Source: Saccharopolyspora dendranthemae
Lineage (GTDB): Bacteria > Actinomycetota > Actinomycetes > Mycobacteriales > Pseudonocardiaceae
Direction: 5' to 3'
Length of the DNA stretch: 64,000 nucleotides
NCBI RefSeq assembly: GCF_007829955.1
Contig: NZ_VIWX01000001.1
Span: 1,736,001 to 1,800,000 of the forward strand
Shown piece after piece: positions 54,622 through 62,678 of the stretch. Numbering within the stretch: the stretch's first letter is position 1; every line of letters starts with the position of its first letter. The notes under the pieces were generated by a model. It saw only the letters and a program-made list of their open reading frames with translations, was not told the DNA's origin and did not search any database. A program made the translations under genes and the position numbers.

Positions 54622-56025
54622 TCAGTCGAGGTCTTCGGGCGAGGAGAGCGTTCCGCGCACGGCGGTGGCCGCGGCCACCAGAGGCGAAACCAGGTGGGTC
54701 CGGCCGCCCTTGCCCTGCCTGCCCTCGAAGTTGCGGTTGGAGGTCGAGGCGCTGCGCTCGCCCGGGTCCAGCTGGTCCGGGTTCATGCCCAGGCACATCG
54801 AACAACCGGCCGAACGCCATTCCGCTCCGGCGGCGGTGAAAACCTCGTTGAGCCCTTCGCTCTCGGCCTGCAGCCGCACCTTCATCGAGCCGGGCACCAC
54901 GAGCATCCTGGTGTTGGCGGCGACCTTGCGGCCCTCGATGACGGCTGCCGCCGCCCGCAGGTCCTCCAGCCGACCGTTGGTGCAGGACCCCAGGAAGACG
55001 GTGTCCACGCTCACCTCGCGCAGCGGCATGCCCGCGGTCAAGCCCATGTAGGCCAACGCCTTTTCCGCGGCGAAGCGCTCGCCCTCATCGACGATGACCT
55101 CCGGGTCCGGCACGTTCTCGCCCAGCGGCAAGCCCTGGCCCGGGTTGGTGCCCCAGGTGACGAACGGCGTGAGTTCGTCGGCGTTGAGCGTGACTTCCTC
55201 GTCGAAGGTGGCGTCGAAGTCGGTGCGCAGCGTCTTCCAGTACTCGACGGCGGCGTCCCACTCGGCGCCCTCCGGTGCGTGCGGACGGCCCCGCAGGTAC
55301 TCGAAAGTCGTGTCGTCGGGCGCGATCATGCCCGCCCGCGCACCGGCCTCGATCGACATGTTGCAGATGGTCATGCGGGCTTCCATCGACAGCTGGCGCA
55401 CGGCTTCACCGCGGTACTCCAGCACGTAGCCCTGACCGCCGCCGGTGCCGATCTTGGCGATGACCGCGAGGATGATGTCCTTGCTCGTCACGCCGGGGCG
55501 CAGCGATCCCTCGATGTTGATGGCCATGGTCTTGAACGGCCGCAGCGGCAGCGTCTGGGTGGCCAGCACGTGCTCCACCTCGGAAGTGCCGATGCCGAAG
55601 GCCAGCGCGCCGAACGCGCCGTGCGTGGAGGTGTGGCTGTCGCCGCAGACGACCGTCGTGCCGGGCTGCGTGAGGCCGAGCTGCGGCCCCACCACGTGGA
55701 CGATGCCCTGCTCCGCATCCCCCATCGGGTGCAGCCGGACGCCGAACTCCGCGCAGTTCTTGCGCAGGGTTTCGACCTGGGTCCGCGACACCGGGTCAGC
55801 GATCGGCAGGTCGAGGCCGACGGTGGGGACGTTGTGGTCTTCCGTGGCGATCGTCAGGTCGGGGCGCCGCACCTCGCGGCCGGCCAGTCGGAGCCCTTCG
55901 AAAGCCTGCGGGCTGGTGACTTCGTGCACCAGGTGGAGATCGATGTAGAGCAGGTCGGGCTCGTGCCCTTCACCTTGGCGCACGATGTGCGCGTCCCACA
56001 CCTTCTCCGCGAGCGTTTTTCCCAT
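54622..56025 (-). CDS. leuC: 3-isopropylmalate dehydratase large subunit
   Basis: This 467-residue iron-sulfur subunit starts [15 protein letters not shown] at 56025 with GGGAG upstream; the longer frame reads into the divergent promoter. The 4Fe-4S cysteines are in [11 protein letters not shown] and [30 protein letters not shown] and the C-terminal [22 protein letters not shown] are intact. It leads the leuCD operon and is divergent from an IclR regulator, its likely controller. Confidence 0.97.
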   Translation of the reverse strand: MGKTLAEKVWDAHIVRQGEGHEPDLLYIDLHLVHEVTSPQAFEGLRLAGREVRRPDLTIATEDHNVPTVGLDLPIADPVSRTQVETLRKNCAEFGVRLHPMGDAEQGIVHVVGPQLGLTQPGTTVVCGDSHTSTHGAFGALAFGIGTSEVEHVLATQTLPLRPFKTMAINIEGSLRPGVTSKDIILAVIAKIGTGGGQGYVLEYRGEAVRQLSMEARMTICNMSIEAGARAGMIAPDDTTFEYLRGRPHAPEGAEWDAAVEYWKTLRTDFDATFDEEVTLNADELTPFVTWGTNPGQGLPLGENVPDPEVIVDEGERFAAEKALAYMGLTAGMPLREVSVDTVFLGSCTNGRLEDLRAAAAVIEGRKVAANTRMLVVPGSMKVRLQAESEGLNEVFTAAGAEWRSAGCSMCLGMNPDQLDPGERSASTSNRNFEGRQGKGGRTHLVSPLVAAATAVRGTLSSPEDLD

Positions 56026-56082
56026 CACTGCTCCCAGTCGAGCGCGCCGAGACCCGTGAAGAAGCGGGTCTCTCCCACAGAG

Positions 56083-56112
56083 TGGACTTCCCAGATATCG
56101 AGAAGTTAGTAT
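56083..56112 (+). promoter_or_regulatory. Candidate leaderless promoter of the IclR gene
   Basis: TGGACT (56083) and TAGTAT (56107) are spaced by 18 bases. The GTG start lies six bases after the -10, so the transcript would begin at or next to the start codon; no Shine-Dalgarno is present. The segment overlaps the region where a regulator of leuC could bind. Confidence 0.5.
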
Positions 56113-56118
56113 CGGTAC

Positions 56119-56820
56119 GTGGGACAGCATAGCGGCATCGGAGTGTTGGACAAGGCAGTGGCCGTACTGCAGGCGGTGGCCCAGGAGCCGTGCGGCCTGG
56201 CAGAACTGTGCAGCCGGACGGGGCTGCCGCGCGCGACGGCGCACCGCTTGGCGGTGGGCCTGGAGACGCATCGCCTGCTGCGTCGCGGTTCGGACGGCAG
56301 GTGGCGTCCTGGCGCCGCCTTGGCGGAGTTCGCCGGCGGCGCGGTGGATCCGCTGCTGGAGGCGGCGTCCACGGTGCTGCCCAAACTCCGGGATGTCTCG
56401 GGTGAAAGCGTCCAACTCTACCGCCGTGACGGCATGCAGCGCCTGTGCATAGCGACTGCGGAGCCGCCGAGCGGTTTGCGGGACACGGTCCCGGTGGGGA
56501 CTGCGCTGTCGATGACGGCGGGCTCAGGGGCGAAGGTCCTGGCGGCGTGGGCGGATCCGGCGACGCAGCGCGCGGTGCTCGGCGAGGCGGTGTTCGGTGA
56601 GCGCACTCTCCTGGAGGTGCGGCGACGGGGCTGGGCGCAGAGCGTCGCGGAGCGCGAGGCCGGTGTGGCGAGCGTTTCGGCGCCGGTGCGGGATTCCCAG
56701 GGCGGGGTGGTCGCGGCGATCTCGGTGTCGGGCCCGATCGACCGGATGGGCCGCAGGCCGGGCGCGCGCTGGGCAGCGGATCTGCTGGCGGCCGCCGAGG
56801 GCTTGCAGAACAGGCTCTGA
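56119..56820 (+). CDS. IclR-family regulator of leucine biosynthesis (NdgR/LtbR-like)
   Basis: This 233-residue regulator has a winged helix in the first 70 residues ([42 protein letters not shown]) and an IclR effector domain ([43 protein letters not shown]). Divergence from leuCD is the usual arrangement of NdgR in Streptomyces and LtbR in Corynebacterium, which control leucine and other amino-acid genes. It appears to be translated from a leaderless mRNA. Confidence 0.9.
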   Translation: MGQHSGIGVLDKAVAVLQAVAQEPCGLAELCSRTGLPRATAHRLAVGLETHRLLRRGSDGRWRPGAALAEFAGGAVDPLLEAASTVLPKLRDVSGESVQLYRRDGMQRLCIATAEPPSGLRDTVPVGTALSMTAGSGAKVLAAWADPATQRAVLGEAVFGERTLLEVRRRGWAQSVAEREAGVASVSAPVRDSQGGVVAAISVSGPIDRMGRRPGARWAADLLAAAEGLQNRL

Positions 56821-56832
56821 CAGAGGCAAAAA

Positions 56833-56865
56833 CGAAGGCCCCGGACACGATGTCCGGGGCCTTCG
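56833..56865. terminator. Bidirectional terminator of the IclR gene and tRNA-Glu
   Basis: A perfect 15-bp stem (CGAAGGCCCCGGACA and its complement) has a three-base loop. On the minus strand TTTTT follows shortly after the stem, right behind the tRNA 3' end. Confidence 0.88.
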
Positions 56866-56870
56866 CGTTG

Positions 56871-56943
56871 TAGTCCCGACGGGATTTGAACCCGCGCTAC
56901 CGCCTTGAGAGGGCGGCGTCCTAGGCCGCTAGACGACGGGACC
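56871..56943 (-). tRNA. tRNA-Glu (CTC), copy 1
   Basis: The 73-base gene folds fully: acceptor GGTCCCG/CGGGACT (first pair G-U), D arm GTCT...AGGAC, anticodon loop CTCTCAA giving anticodon CTC, T arm GCGGG/CCCGT with loop TTCAAAT, discriminator A. CCA is not encoded. It is identical to copy 2. Confidence 0.95.
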
Positions 56944-57414
56944 GCGCAACGGGGATAAGACTACAACACCCGAGAAACCCCGAGAACACCCCCACCCCTC
57001 ACACCCACAACCAGCAGGAACACCACCGAAAGTGACCCCAACAACAAAGAAGAGGACAAAAGCACCGCAACACAATCAAAGAAACAACCCCACCAACAAC
57101 CAAAAGCCAAACCCCAACAAGGCACAAGGAAGCAGGAAGCAGGAAGCAAAAACGAGCCAGCGAGAGGGCGAGACGGCGAAGCCGACAAGCCCACCACGAG
57201 ACGGCGAAGCCGGCGAGAGCCACCAACCGAGGCGGCGAAGCCGCCGAGCCCACTACGAGGCGGCGAAGCTGACGAGCCAGCCAAGCCAAGCCAAGCCAAA
57301 GAGGCTGGTCACAAGCCCAGGCCGGGAACCAGAACCAAAGAGAGGAGCACTCCCCAAAGCAACCACCGCACCGTGGGGGGCTTGGGGGGTTCGACCCCCC
57401 AATACAATGACGAA
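56944..57414. other. Low-complexity spacer between two identical tRNA-Glu genes
   Basis: About 470 bp with strong strand bias: the plus strand is A/C-rich with few T. The segment 57165-57300 has four or five irregular tandem units around GGCGGCGAAGCCG, ending in repeated CCAAG. A TTGGGGGGT/ACCCCCCAA hairpin is at 57382-57402. Open frames exist on both strands (57032-57463 plus and 56961-57299 minus), but their low-complexity products and lack of start sites make them unlikely genes. No mobile-element gene is seen. Confidence 0.6.
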
Positions 57415-57450
57415 AGCGGTATACCTACGCATCAAAGTAGGTATACCGCT
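57415..57450 (-). terminator. Terminator of tRNA-Glu copy 2
   Basis: A perfect 14-bp stem (AGCGGTATACCTAC and its complement) with an eight-base loop lies 10 bp behind the tRNA 3' end, followed on the minus strand by TTTC. Confidence 0.75.
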
Positions 57451-57460
57451 CCCACCGCTG

Positions 57461-57533
57461 TAGTCCCGACGGGATTTGAACCCGCGCTACCGCCTTGAGA
57501 GGGCGGCGTCCTAGGCCGCTAGACGACGGGACC
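57461..57533 (-). tRNA. tRNA-Glu (CTC), copy 2
   Basis: Identical over 73 bases to copy 1, 590 bp away. It lies 30 bp downstream of tRNA-Gln on the same strand and is probably co-transcribed with it; a small AGATCACC/GGTGATCT hairpin sits between the two. Confidence 0.95.
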
Positions 57534-57563
57534 GCATGAGAGATCACCGAGGTGATCTGCTCG

Positions 57564-57635
57564 CTGGGGTACCAGGACTCGAACCTAGACTAACTGAACC
57601 AGAATCAGTCGTGCTGCCGATTACACCATACCCCA
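57564..57635 (-). tRNA. tRNA-Gln (CTG)
   Basis: The 72-base gene has acceptor TGGGGTA/TACCCCA, anticodon loop TTCTGGT giving anticodon CTG, T loop TTCGAGT and discriminator G. CCA is not encoded. Linkage of tRNA-Gln, tRNA-Glu and gltX is as in mycobacteria. Confidence 0.95.
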
Positions 57636-57791
57636 TGGTGCTTGACGGCCAGTTGTCTCGAATTCCGATCTCCGGTGTGGAGTTCGGCTTCCGGACTTCT
57701 GTCCGCCGCGTTGGTGAATATATTAGCCCACCGCTCGAGGGGCCTTCCCAGCACCCCCCTGCTCTGGTGTTCTCGCAGGTGGCGGCCCGGT

Positions 57792-58559
57792 TCAGCGCGC
57801 TTGGCCGACGAGATCGGCGAGGGCGGGTGCGGCGATCTCGGTGACGAGCAGTTCGGGGAGTTCCTCGAGGCTCGTGATGGTGGGGACGGTGTCCTCGGCG
57901 TGAGCGCGAGGCGCGGGGATCCGGTGGCGGTTGAGCCAGATGCCGCTGAGTCCGGCGCGGGCGGCGCCGCGGGCGTCGGTGGTGAGCTTGTCTCCCACGT
58001 GGGCGACTTCGTGGGGCTGGAGGCCGAGGCTGTCGCAGGCGGCGTGGAAGATTCGCGGATCCGGTTTGGCCACACCGATCTCGCCCGAGATGACCACGGC
58101 GTCGAAGGCGTCGGCGAGGCCGACGGCGGCGAGCTTCTTGCGCTGGTAGGCGCTGGGGGCGTTGGTGACGGCGGCGAGGCGGAGTCCGGTGGCGCGCATC
58201 CAGTCGAGGCTGTCGAGGACGTCGTCGAAGAGCCCCCAGGCGCGCTGCATGGCTTCCATGCGCTGGTTTTCGCGGCTCTGCGCCTCCGCGTAATCGATGT
58301 CCTCGCCGAAGGCGGCGAAGAAGGCGCGGGTGCGTTCCACGCACATGACGTCGAAGGGCATCTGGCCGGTGACGAACCGCGCGTAGTACCGGTCGGTGGT
58401 GCGTTCCCACACGGGCCAGGCCCGGTCGGTCCCGAGGAGCTCTCTGAGGGAGCTGCGCGCCGCGCTCTGGCTGTCCAGCAAGGTGTCGTCGATGTCGAGG
58501 CAGACAGCCTTGATCTGGGCGGGATTGCGGGATTTCGATTCGTCAGCCGCGGATGTCAC
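57792..58559 (-). CDS. HAD-superfamily hydrolase
   Basis: This 255-residue phosphatase-type protein has motif I LDIDDTLLDSQ near residue 22 (nucleophile aspartate), a helical cap, motif II at VTNAPS, a lysine in YQRKKLAAVGL and motif IV VGDKLTTDARGAARAGL. The subgroup fits N-acylneuraminate-9-phosphatase or pyrimidine 5'-nucleotidase-like enzymes, but the substrate is unknown. It lies 223 bp downstream of gltX, past a strong hairpin, and ahead of the tRNA genes. Confidence 0.88.
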   Translation of the reverse strand: MTSAADESKSRNPAQIKAVCLDIDDTLLDSQSAARSSLRELLGTDRAWPVWERTTDRYYARFVTGQMPFDVMCVERTRAFFAAFGEDIDYAEAQSRENQRMEAMQRAWGLFDDVLDSLDWMRATGLRLAAVTNAPSAYQRKKLAAVGLADAFDAVVISGEIGVAKPDPRIFHAACDSLGLQPHEVAHVGDKLTTDARGAARAGLSGIWLNRHRIPAPRAHAEDTVPTITSLEELPELLVTEIAAPALADLVGQAR

Positions 58560-58716
58560 CCCGAGAGGCTAGGCGTTCACCCGCCGCGTCCGACTCTGCC
58601 AACCTAGTGAAGTCTGCTGTGGGTCTGAGAACACTGCGCAACCGAACCGGGTTTCCGCTCCGTCTTAGCAGTTGGGCTCGAACACGTCCCGGGGCGAAAG
58701 CGCAGGTGGGAGAACG

Positions 58717-58754
58717 ACGCCGCCGCGACGCTCCGGTGAGCGACGCGGCGGCGT
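58717..58754 (-). terminator. Terminator of gltX
   Basis: An 11-bp perfect stem (ACGCCGCCGCG and its complement) with an inner CGCTC/GAGCG stem lies 28 bp after the gltX stop. Confidence 0.75.
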
Positions 58755-58782
58755 GGGTGGTGGGAGTTGCTCTCGGTGTCCG

Positions 58783-60306
58783 TCAGCCGAGCGCCTTGCG
58801 GAGCCTGGTGAGCGAGACCTCGCGGCCGAGGAGCTCCATCGACTCGTACAGCGGTGGCGACACGGTGCGCCCGGTGATGGCGACGCGGACGGGCGCGAAG
58901 GCCTTGCGCGGCTTGATGCCGAGGCCGTCGACGACGGAGACCTTGAGAGCCTCCTCGATGGCGGCGGTCGTCCACTCCGGCAGCGCTTCGAGCGAACCGA
59001 TCGCGGCTTCCAGCACGGGCCGGGCGTCGTCGCCGAGCGCCTTCTGCGCGGAGGCTTCCTCTGGCTGGAAGTCGTCGCCCGCGAACAGGAAACCCATCAT
59101 GCCGACGGCGTCGGAGAGCACGATGAGCCGCTCCTGCACCAGGGGCGCGGCGGCGCGCACGGTCGCCAGCTGCGACTCGGTGGGCTCGGCGGGCAGCACT
59201 CCGCCGTTGACGAGGTAGGGCACGATGCGTTCGACGAAGTCGTCCGGCGCCAGGGCGCGCAGGTGCGCGGAGTTGATGGCGTCGGCCTTCTTCTGGTCGA
59301 AGCGCGCCGGGTTGGAGCTGACGCGCCCGATGTCGAAGGCCTCGACCATCTCCTCGAGCGTGAACACGTCGCGGTCCTCGGAGATCGACCAGCCGAGCAG
59401 CGCCAGGTAGTTGAGCAGGCCCTCGGGCAGGAACCCGCGGTCGCGGTGGTGGAACAGGTTGGACTGCGGGTCTCGCTTGGACAGCTTCTTGTTGCCCTCG
59501 CCCATGACGAACGGCAGGTGGCCGAACGCGGGCGTGAAGTCGGTGACGCCGATGCGCTGCAGCGCTTCGTAGAGCGCGATCTGGCGCGGTGTGGACGAGA
59601 GCAGGTCTTCGCCCCGCAGCACGTGGGTGATCCGCATGAGGGCGTCGTCGACGGGGTTGGTGAGCGTGTACAGCGCATCACCGTTGCCGCGCACGAGCAC
59701 GGGGTCGGGCACGCTGCCCGCCGGGAAGGTGATCTCGCCGCGGACCACGTCGGTGAAGGTGATGTCGCGCGCGGGCATCACCAGTCGCAGCACGGGCTTG
59801 CGACCTTCGGCCTTGAATGCCTCGCGCTGCTCGTCGGTGAGGTCGCGGTCGAAGTTGTCGTAGCCCAGCTTGGGGTCGCGCCCGGCCGCCTTGTGGCGGG
59901 CCTCGACCTCGTCCGGGCTGGAGTAGGACTCGTAGAGCTCACCGGCGGCCAGCAGGCGCTGGGCGACGTCGGCGTAGATGTCGCGCCGCTCGCTCTGCCG
60001 GTAGGGGCCGTGGTCTCCGCCGACTCCGGGACCTTCGTCCCAGTCGAGGCCCAGCCAGCGCAGCGCGTCGAGCAGCGCCTGGTAGGACTCCTCGCTGTCC
60101 CGGGCGGCGTCGGTGTCCTCGATGCGGAACACCAGTTTGCCCTTGTTGTGCCGGGCGAACACCCAGTTGTAGAGGGCGGTGCGGATCAGGCCGACGTGCG
60201 GGGTTCCGGTCGGCGACGGGCAGAACCGGGCACGAACCGGGCCTGCGGCCCCCTGTCCGGCTGCCTCTTCCTTGGCTGCGTCTGTGCTGGCTTCTGGCGT
60301 GCTCAT
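58783..60306 (-). CDS. gltX: Glutamyl-tRNA synthetase
   Basis: This 507-residue class I synthetase charges tRNA-Glu. The HIGH-type motif is [11 protein letters not shown] near residue 31 and the KMSKS-type motif GNKKLSKRD near residue 268; [15 protein letters not shown] and [17 protein letters not shown] are family blocks. An Ala/Glu-rich extension of about 23 residues precedes the catalytic domain. No glutaminyl-tRNA synthetase is in the window, and actinobacteria usually lack one, so this enzyme probably also mischarges tRNA-Gln for the GatCAB route. Adjacency to tRNA-Glu and tRNA-Gln genes fits. Confidence 0.96.
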   Translation of the reverse strand: MSTPEASTDAAKEEAAGQGAAGPVRARFCPSPTGTPHVGLIRTALYNWVFARHNKGKLVFRIEDTDAARDSEESYQALLDALRWLGLDWDEGPGVGGDHGPYRQSERRDIYADVAQRLLAAGELYESYSSPDEVEARHKAAGRDPKLGYDNFDRDLTDEQREAFKAEGRKPVLRLVMPARDITFTDVVRGEITFPAGSVPDPVLVRGNGDALYTLTNPVDDALMRITHVLRGEDLLSSTPRQIALYEALQRIGVTDFTPAFGHLPFVMGEGNKKLSKRDPQSNLFHHRDRGFLPEGLLNYLALLGWSISEDRDVFTLEEMVEAFDIGRVSSNPARFDQKKADAINSAHLRALAPDDFVERIVPYLVNGGVLPAEPTESQLATVRAAAPLVQERLIVLSDAVGMMGFLFAGDDFQPEEASAQKALGDDARPVLEAAIGSLEALPEWTTAAIEEALKVSVVDGLGIKPRKAFAPVRVAITGRTVSPPLYESMELLGREVSLTRLRKALG

Positions 60307-60375
60307 AACGGATTCAGCCTAGCCACTGCTCGCGTGCGCTTGACGGCCGCACCCGGTAGGTGCATGCTGACGTTA

Positions 60376-60391
60376 TTCAACAAGCGTTGAA
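60376..60391. promoter_or_regulatory. TetR-type operator upstream of the flavin monooxygenase
   Basis: TTCAACAAGCGTTGAA is a perfect dyad with six-base half-sites and a four-base centre. It lies 17 bp before the start codon and just ahead of the GGAGGA ribosome-binding site. The form is typical of TetR repressor sites. Confidence 0.5.
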
Positions 60392-60408
60392 AACCTGGGA
60401 GGAACGCG

Positions 60409-61638
60409 ATGGAGCGAACCACCTGCTGCATCGTCGGCGGCGGACCGGCGGGCATGGTGCTCGGACTGCTGCTGGCCCGGTCCGGCGTCGAGGTCACCGT
60501 CCTGGAGAAGCACGGCGACTTCCTGCGCGATTTCCGCGGCGACACGGTGCACCCCACGACATTGCAGCTGCTCGACCAGATCGGGCTCGCCGACCGCTTC
60601 GAGCAGATCCCGCAAAGCCGGATCACCAAGATCCAGCTGCCGCTCGGACCCGACGGGGACCTGTTCACGGTCGGCGACTTCAGCCTGCTGCCGATCAAGC
60701 GCAACTACATCGCGATGGTTCCGCAGTGGGACCTGCTGGACATGCTCGCCGAGGAGGGCAAGTCCGAGCCGGGGTTCACGCTGCGGATGAACACCGAGGC
60801 CACCGAGCTGATCCGGGAGGGCGGACGGGTTCGCGGGGTGCGCTACCGCACCGCCTCCGGCGAGACCGGCGAGCTGCACGCCACCATCACCGTGGCCTGC
60901 GACGGGCGCAAGTCGTTCGCGCGCGAGCTGCCGGAACTCGGACTGCAGGACTTCCCGACTCCGATGGACGTCCGCTGGTTCCGGCTGCCGCGGCAGCCCG
61001 AGGACCCGGAGGGACTGGTCGGGATGCTGCGCAAGCGCGCGTTCCAGGTGCTCATCGACCGGCGTGACTACTTCCAGGTCGCCTCGATCATCCACAAGGG
61101 CTCCGACGGCGAAGGCCGGACAGGGCCGATCGAGGACTTCAACGCGCAGCTCAGGCAGGAGATCCCGTGGCTGGGCGACCGCGAGCTCGTGCGCTCGTGG
61201 GACGACGTGAAGCTGCTGCACGTGACCCTGGACCGGTTGCGCAAGTGGCACGTGCCCGGCCTGCTGTGCATCGGCGACGCCGCGCACGCGATGTCGCCGG
61301 TCGGCGGGATCGGGATCAACCTCGCGGTCCAGGACGCGGTCGCGACGGCGCGCCACCTCGCAGGACCCCTGCGCGAGGGTCGATTGCGGCGCGCGCACGT
61401 GGCGGCCGTCCAGCGGCGCCGCTGGCTCACCACGGTGCTGATCCAGGGCTTCCAGCGCGTGATCCACGACAACGTGGTGGGGCCGGCCCTGCGCGGCGAG
61501 ATCGACCTCGGCGACTCGGCGAGGCTGCCGCTGCCGATCCGCCTGATCTCGCGGCTGCCGTTCCTCCGCCGCGTCCCGCCCTACCTGCTGGCCTTCGGCG
61601 CGGTCCGAGAGAAGCCCCCCAAGGAAGCCCGCCGATAA
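60409..61638 (+). CDS. FAD-dependent group A monooxygenase-like oxidoreductase
   Basis: This 409-residue flavoprotein starts MERTTCCIVGGGPAGMVLG with GGAGGA upstream. The FAD fingerprints are in order: GGGPAG near residue 10, VLEKHGDFLRDFRGD, the DG motif VACDGRKSFARE near 165 and the GD motif CIGDAAHAMSPVGGIGINLAVQDA near 290. Group A members hydroxylate aromatic substrates with NAD(P)H. The C terminus is basic with a hydrophobic stretch (LISRLPFLRRVPPYLLAFG). The substrate is unknown. The gene is monocistronic, with a TetR-type operator in front and a 68-bp palindrome behind. Confidence 0.88.
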   Translation: MERTTCCIVGGGPAGMVLGLLLARSGVEVTVLEKHGDFLRDFRGDTVHPTTLQLLDQIGLADRFEQIPQSRITKIQLPLGPDGDLFTVGDFSLLPIKRNYIAMVPQWDLLDMLAEEGKSEPGFTLRMNTEATELIREGGRVRGVRYRTASGETGELHATITVACDGRKSFARELPELGLQDFPTPMDVRWFRLPRQPEDPEGLVGMLRKRAFQVLIDRRDYFQVASIIHKGSDGEGRTGPIEDFNAQLRQEIPWLGDRELVRSWDDVKLLHVTLDRLRKWHVPGLLCIGDAAHAMSPVGGIGINLAVQDAVATARHLAGPLREGRLRRAHVAAVQRRRWLTTVLIQGFQRVIHDNVVGPALRGEIDLGDSARLPLPIRLISRLPFLRRVPPYLLAFGAVREKPPKEARR

Positions 61639-61656
61639 CCCGGGCGCCACCCGAAT

Positions 61657-61724
61657 CCCAGTTTTAGTCCAAACTGAGCGGACATTTCGGGCTTCGAAGG
61701 TCCTCGGTTTGGACTAAAACTGGG
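61657..61724. repeat. 68-bp palindromic repeat, copy 5
   Basis: This copy has the fully paired stem: the left arm reads CCAAACTGAG where copies 1-4 have CATAACTGAG, so 22 bp pair with only one G-T wobble. The centre is GGCTTCGAAGGTCC. It lies 18 bp after the monooxygenase stop and 60 bp from the stop of the convergent FAH gene. Confidence 0.92.
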
Positions 61725-61784
61725 CGGCTACCGCACTTCTCACCCGAAGGTGCGAAGACTGCGGGGGTGTGGGCGCTCCGGACG

Positions 61785-62567
61785 TCAGGCGTTCTGGACG
61801 GGGTTGGTGAGGGCGCCCAGGCCGTCGATGGAGACCGTGACCTTCTGGCCGTCGGTCATCGGTCCGACACCGGCCGGCGTGCCGGTCAGGATGACGTCAC
61901 CCGGCAGCAGCGTCATGATCCGCGAGACCCAGGAGACCAGGCCGCCGACGCCGTGCACCAGCTGCGAGGTGCGGCCGTCCTGCTTGACCTCGCCGTCCAG
62001 ATCGGTGCGCAGGGACAGGTCCGACGGGTCGATCTCGGTGTCGATCCACGGCCCCAGCGGGCAGAACGTGTCGTAGCCCTTGGCGCGGGTCCACTGCCCG
62101 TCGGCCTTCTGCTGGTCGCGCGCGGTGACGTCGTTGGCGATCGTGTAGCCGAGCAGCACCTCGGTGCCGCGCGCCTCCGGGACGTCCTTGCAGGGCTGGC
62201 CGATGATCGCGGCCAGCTCGCCTTCGAAGTCCACCCGCTCGGAGTTCGGCGGCAGCTTGATCGGCGAGTTGGGGCCGACCACCGAGGTCGAGGGCTTCAT
62301 GAAGATCAGCGGGTTCTCGGGAGCCTCGCCGCCCATCTCGCGCGCGTGCTCCACGTAGTTCTTGCCCACGCAGATCACCTTGCTCGGCAGGATCGGCGCC
62401 AGCAGGCGCACGTCGGCCATCGGCCACTTCCGGCCGGTGTAGGTGGGCGAGCCGAACGGGTGCTGGTCGATCTCGACCGCCACGATCTTCTCGCGAGGCG
62501 CGGCCGGATCCGGCTCCAACGCCACGAACGACACCCCGTCAGAGTGGGCGACACGAGCCAACCGCAA
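61785..62567 (-). CDS. Fumarylacetoacetate hydrolase family protein
   Basis: This 260-residue protein probably starts at TTG ((M)RLARVAHSDGVSFVALEPD), because GGAGG lies six bases before it and the N terminus then matches what I recall of M. tuberculosis Rv2993c (MRLGRIAS). FAH-fold landmarks are CVGKNYVEHAREMGG, FMKPSTSVVGPNSPI, the metal-binding VDFEGELAAIIGQ and ILTGTPAGVGPM. Family members cleave or decarboxylate acyl-pyruvates, for example oxaloacetate; the true substrate is unknown. It precedes gltX in the mycobacterial order too. Confidence 0.88.
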   Translation of the reverse strand: MRLARVAHSDGVSFVALEPDPAAPREKIVAVEIDQHPFGSPTYTGRKWPMADVRLLAPILPSKVICVGKNYVEHAREMGGEAPENPLIFMKPSTSVVGPNSPIKLPPNSERVDFEGELAAIIGQPCKDVPEARGTEVLLGYTIANDVTARDQQKADGQWTRAKGYDTFCPLGPWIDTEIDPSDLSLRTDLDGEVKQDGRTSQLVHGVGGLVSWVSRIMTLLPGDVILTGTPAGVGPMTDGQKVTVSIDGLGALTNPVQNA

Positions 62568-62678
62568 GACGAACCTCCGCAATGAAATCTGCTGTGGACG
62601 GGTGGTGGGAACCCGCGCCCAACATACTCGGGCACCGGAACCCGCCACCGCATTCCGGGGTTCGGCGGGAGGCCGTCG

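Noticed and set aside
57165..57300. Tandem units around GGCGGCGAAGCCG considered as a CRISPR array
   Set aside because: Repeats are short and irregular, spacers are not of constant length, and no cas genes are present.
57382..57402. GGGGGGTTCGACCCCCC considered as the T arm of a broken tRNA
   Set aside because: No acceptor, D or anticodon arm can be built around it; a simple hairpin is the better reading.
57032..57463. 143-residue plus-strand frame in the tRNA spacer
   Set aside because: The composition mirrors the strand bias, there is no ribosome-binding site, and it runs into tRNA-Glu copy 2.
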